From Podocnemis expansa (taxonomy: Eukaryota; Chordata; Testudines; Podocnemididae), in assembly GCA_007922195.1 (NCBI GenBank), contig ML682005.1, positions 41,346,531 to 41,410,530 on the forward strand: a DNA stretch of 64,000 bases, written 5' to 3'. The stretch's first letter is position 1, and every line of letters begins with the position of its first letter. The notes under the pieces were generated by a model, which did no database searches, was not told the DNA's origin, and saw nothing but the letters and a program-made list of their open reading frames with translations. Positions 62,002-64,000 of the stretch are shown in pieces. The position numbers and the translations under genes were made by a program.

Positions 62002-64000
62002 CCCTAGCTTAACTAAGTACATGAGAAGATATTTCTCCATTAACAATCATTACCAAATGGTAAACAAACTAATATGATTGCATACTGTGCCAGATCAGAG
62101 AAACACTAAAACAAACAGATATGGCTAGAAGATGACTAACTAATACCATAGCAGAAATAATCTGACAGATAACAAATAGATGCAAATACAAAACTAATAT
62201 CACACACACACACAAAACATTGTTTAAATAATCTAGCTGATAGTTGACCTGCATATTCACATTTTCTAAGTTCCCAGTCCAACACCATATTTAAATATGT
62301 GCTTCACATTCACATGCCAGAAGTCAGCCATGTGCTGAAGAACTGCTGGATGAGTGCTTAAGGTGTCTAATATTCTCTTAGCCCTGACCCTGCACCACAG
62401 GGAATTTTGCAACTGACTTCAATAGGAGTGAGAGCAAACCCTTAGGGTAAAGTTGACCCTGATCCAGAAGTGACGCACAAGGCCTGTGCATCAGTCAAGT
62501 TCTCCTGGAGCACAATTGGAGGTTTTCCATGGGACTGAGTGGTTCATAGGCCGTGCGCTGACTCTGTTCACAGAGGGTTCTGAATTTTACCCTCAGTTGA
62601 GAGATTTCCCTACCTAGGCAGATATCCATGAGACAGTCTATGAGCCTAGGAGAAAGTCAGAGATGATACAGAATGTGTATTTCTGTCTGATCTTATCTTC
62701 TGTAAGCCAGGAGTTGATGCGTGAGGCAATGAATAAAACATAGCCAAAAGCTGCAATTCCTCTGTGTTATATTACAACATATGGGTATGAGCATTCCCTG
62801 GAATCCTTAAAGACTGCACTATGGGACTCTGCTCAAAATGAGAATTTAAAAGCTAAAGTCACTTTTCATTCTGTTTTGAACAGGACATTTTCTATTCACC
62901 TTATACAGTTACTGTAGTGCAATCTCTTTATATGGAAGTGCAACTTACAAATGTAGAATTACTAATTGAAATGTGAAAATCTCCCCTCGAAAACAAGAAA
63001 AGAATTTTAGGAAGTCCCACAAGAACGAGCCAGTGGTGGATGATCACTGAATTCATTTAAAAAACCCAAAAGAATGAGCCTACAATTAAACTGGCAATAA
63101 GTGACAAAGTGTTGACTGCGACAGAATACAACTACATGCTCTTCTGCTACAAACCGAGCTTTTTATGGAAAAAAGAAAGGATCAGATTTGAGGGACAACT
63201 GGCAAAGTTCTTTAATGTAAAAAATATCCAATATCAGCACTACACGATTCATGCTCTAGAAAGAAATTGGAGGCACCTTTTCCATTTGGTGTAAGTGAAT
63301 ATTATTGAAAATAGTTTCTTGCACTCTTAATTTATTTTATGACATGCCAATATCTAGCACAGACCATCACAAGTAAGGTAGATTCTGACATAGAAATGTG
63401 AGCTAGATGCAGGAAAACAATACCATTGTGTGCCTGAATTGTCCATCACTATGATTTTAGTGTGCTTTCTCCCTCAACCCAATAGAGACCAAACAGACTT
63501 GTAATTTTGGGTTACCACATTCGTCTTTGAAGGAGCCTGATTTTCAGAGACTGGGGATACCATACGTTTTTGAAAGTCGGGTCTCTTTAAGGTGCCTGAA
63601 GCCGGAAAACTGAAGTCACCGGTGGCTTTTGAAAACCATAACCTGAATATCTAATGGGTATTCAAATTCAGTCCCAGGCATTCTGCTCCTCATGACAGAA
63701 AATATTTTCAGTGCCCCACACATGCAGCATTGGGGCCAGAAAAAGGCTAGCCAATCACAGCAGAGGGAAAATAGGCAGATTGTCTGCCTCTATCTAGGGA
63801 TAATTCTTATACTGGCCCTGTACTCTATACCACTGTGTGTAATGATGTTCTATTGTTGAACTAGGTGTTTTCAAGATCATCAGTGTCTGGTGCTCTACTA
63901 GTAGACTATTGTCCACTCATAACTTTTCTGCTCCCTAAATAAAAGCTCAGAAATTGTCATTTCTTATCATTCTAGGACCAAATATTCAAATACCTAAGTA

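Larger units (their letters stand above)
46526..64000 (-). other. Presumed CARMIL1 intron upstream of the first visible exon
   Basis: The acceptor AG is at 46527-46526. No exon matching the preceding family segments (VEELTEIERL or the ADHFSRRGK region in human) was found up to the window end. Contents: hAT elements at 46704, 56151, 59022 and perhaps 61218; MITEs at 55716 and 60935; MIR 55466-55575; CR1 tail 58130-58215. 47190-53150 and 62010-64000 hold no recognised gene; the GC-rich patch 47815-48300 and the 50280-51090 stretch look like decayed repeats but I cannot name them. Confidence 0.65.

Overview
The window is vertebrate nuclear DNA. It is AT-rich, has long introns, and is saturated with transposable elements. 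The repeat set points to a non-avian reptile: CR1 LINE copies ending in ATTCTATG-type tails, many GC-rich non-autonomous hAT elements with 8-bp target-site duplications, palindromic PIF/Harbinger-type MITEs, DIRS-like gag remains and MIR/L2 relics. A turtle is most likely; a crocodilian cannot be excluded from sequence alone.

Only one protein-coding gene is recognisable. It is the 3' end of CARMIL1 (LRRC16A), on the minus strand between 46525 and about 8588. Eight coding exons were placed by homology to the known CARMIL1 C-terminus and by GT/AG splice sites. In transcript order they are 46525-46459, 46151-45955, 38763-38657, 37004-36575, 25693-25615, 20164-19934, 16726-16586 and 9620-9484. 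Together they make 1389 nt with no frame break, i.e. 462 codons plus a TAG stop. They encode the capping-protein-binding CPI motif (45967-46017), the CARMIL-specific CSI motif (36587-36640) and the proline-rich tail. The PH, leucine-rich-repeat and dimerisation parts are encoded upstream, beyond position 64000. A likely 3' UTR runs to an AATAAA signal at 8606-8611.

Layout: 1-8587 lies downstream of CARMIL1 and is mostly repeats, including a roughly 2.9-kb antisense CR1 at 3757-6690 carrying a nested MITE. 8588-46525 is CARMIL1. 46526-64000 is inferred to be one large CARMIL1 intron, in which no further exon was found.

The introns hold most of the interest. About fourteen hAT-like elements are visible, several with intact 8-bp duplications and several with internal GC-rich tandem repeats. 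One landed six bases inside a CARMIL1 intron, directly beside a 5' splice site, without destroying it. Other items are a degraded DIRS-type gag with a LAP2alpha-like segment in intron 2, a 90-bp near-perfect hairpin in intron 7, and an inverted-repeat element in intron 5 holding a 24-bp perfect palindrome and a tRNA-Lys-like sequence. I found no CRISPR array, operon or prokaryotic system, and no convincing second gene on either strand.
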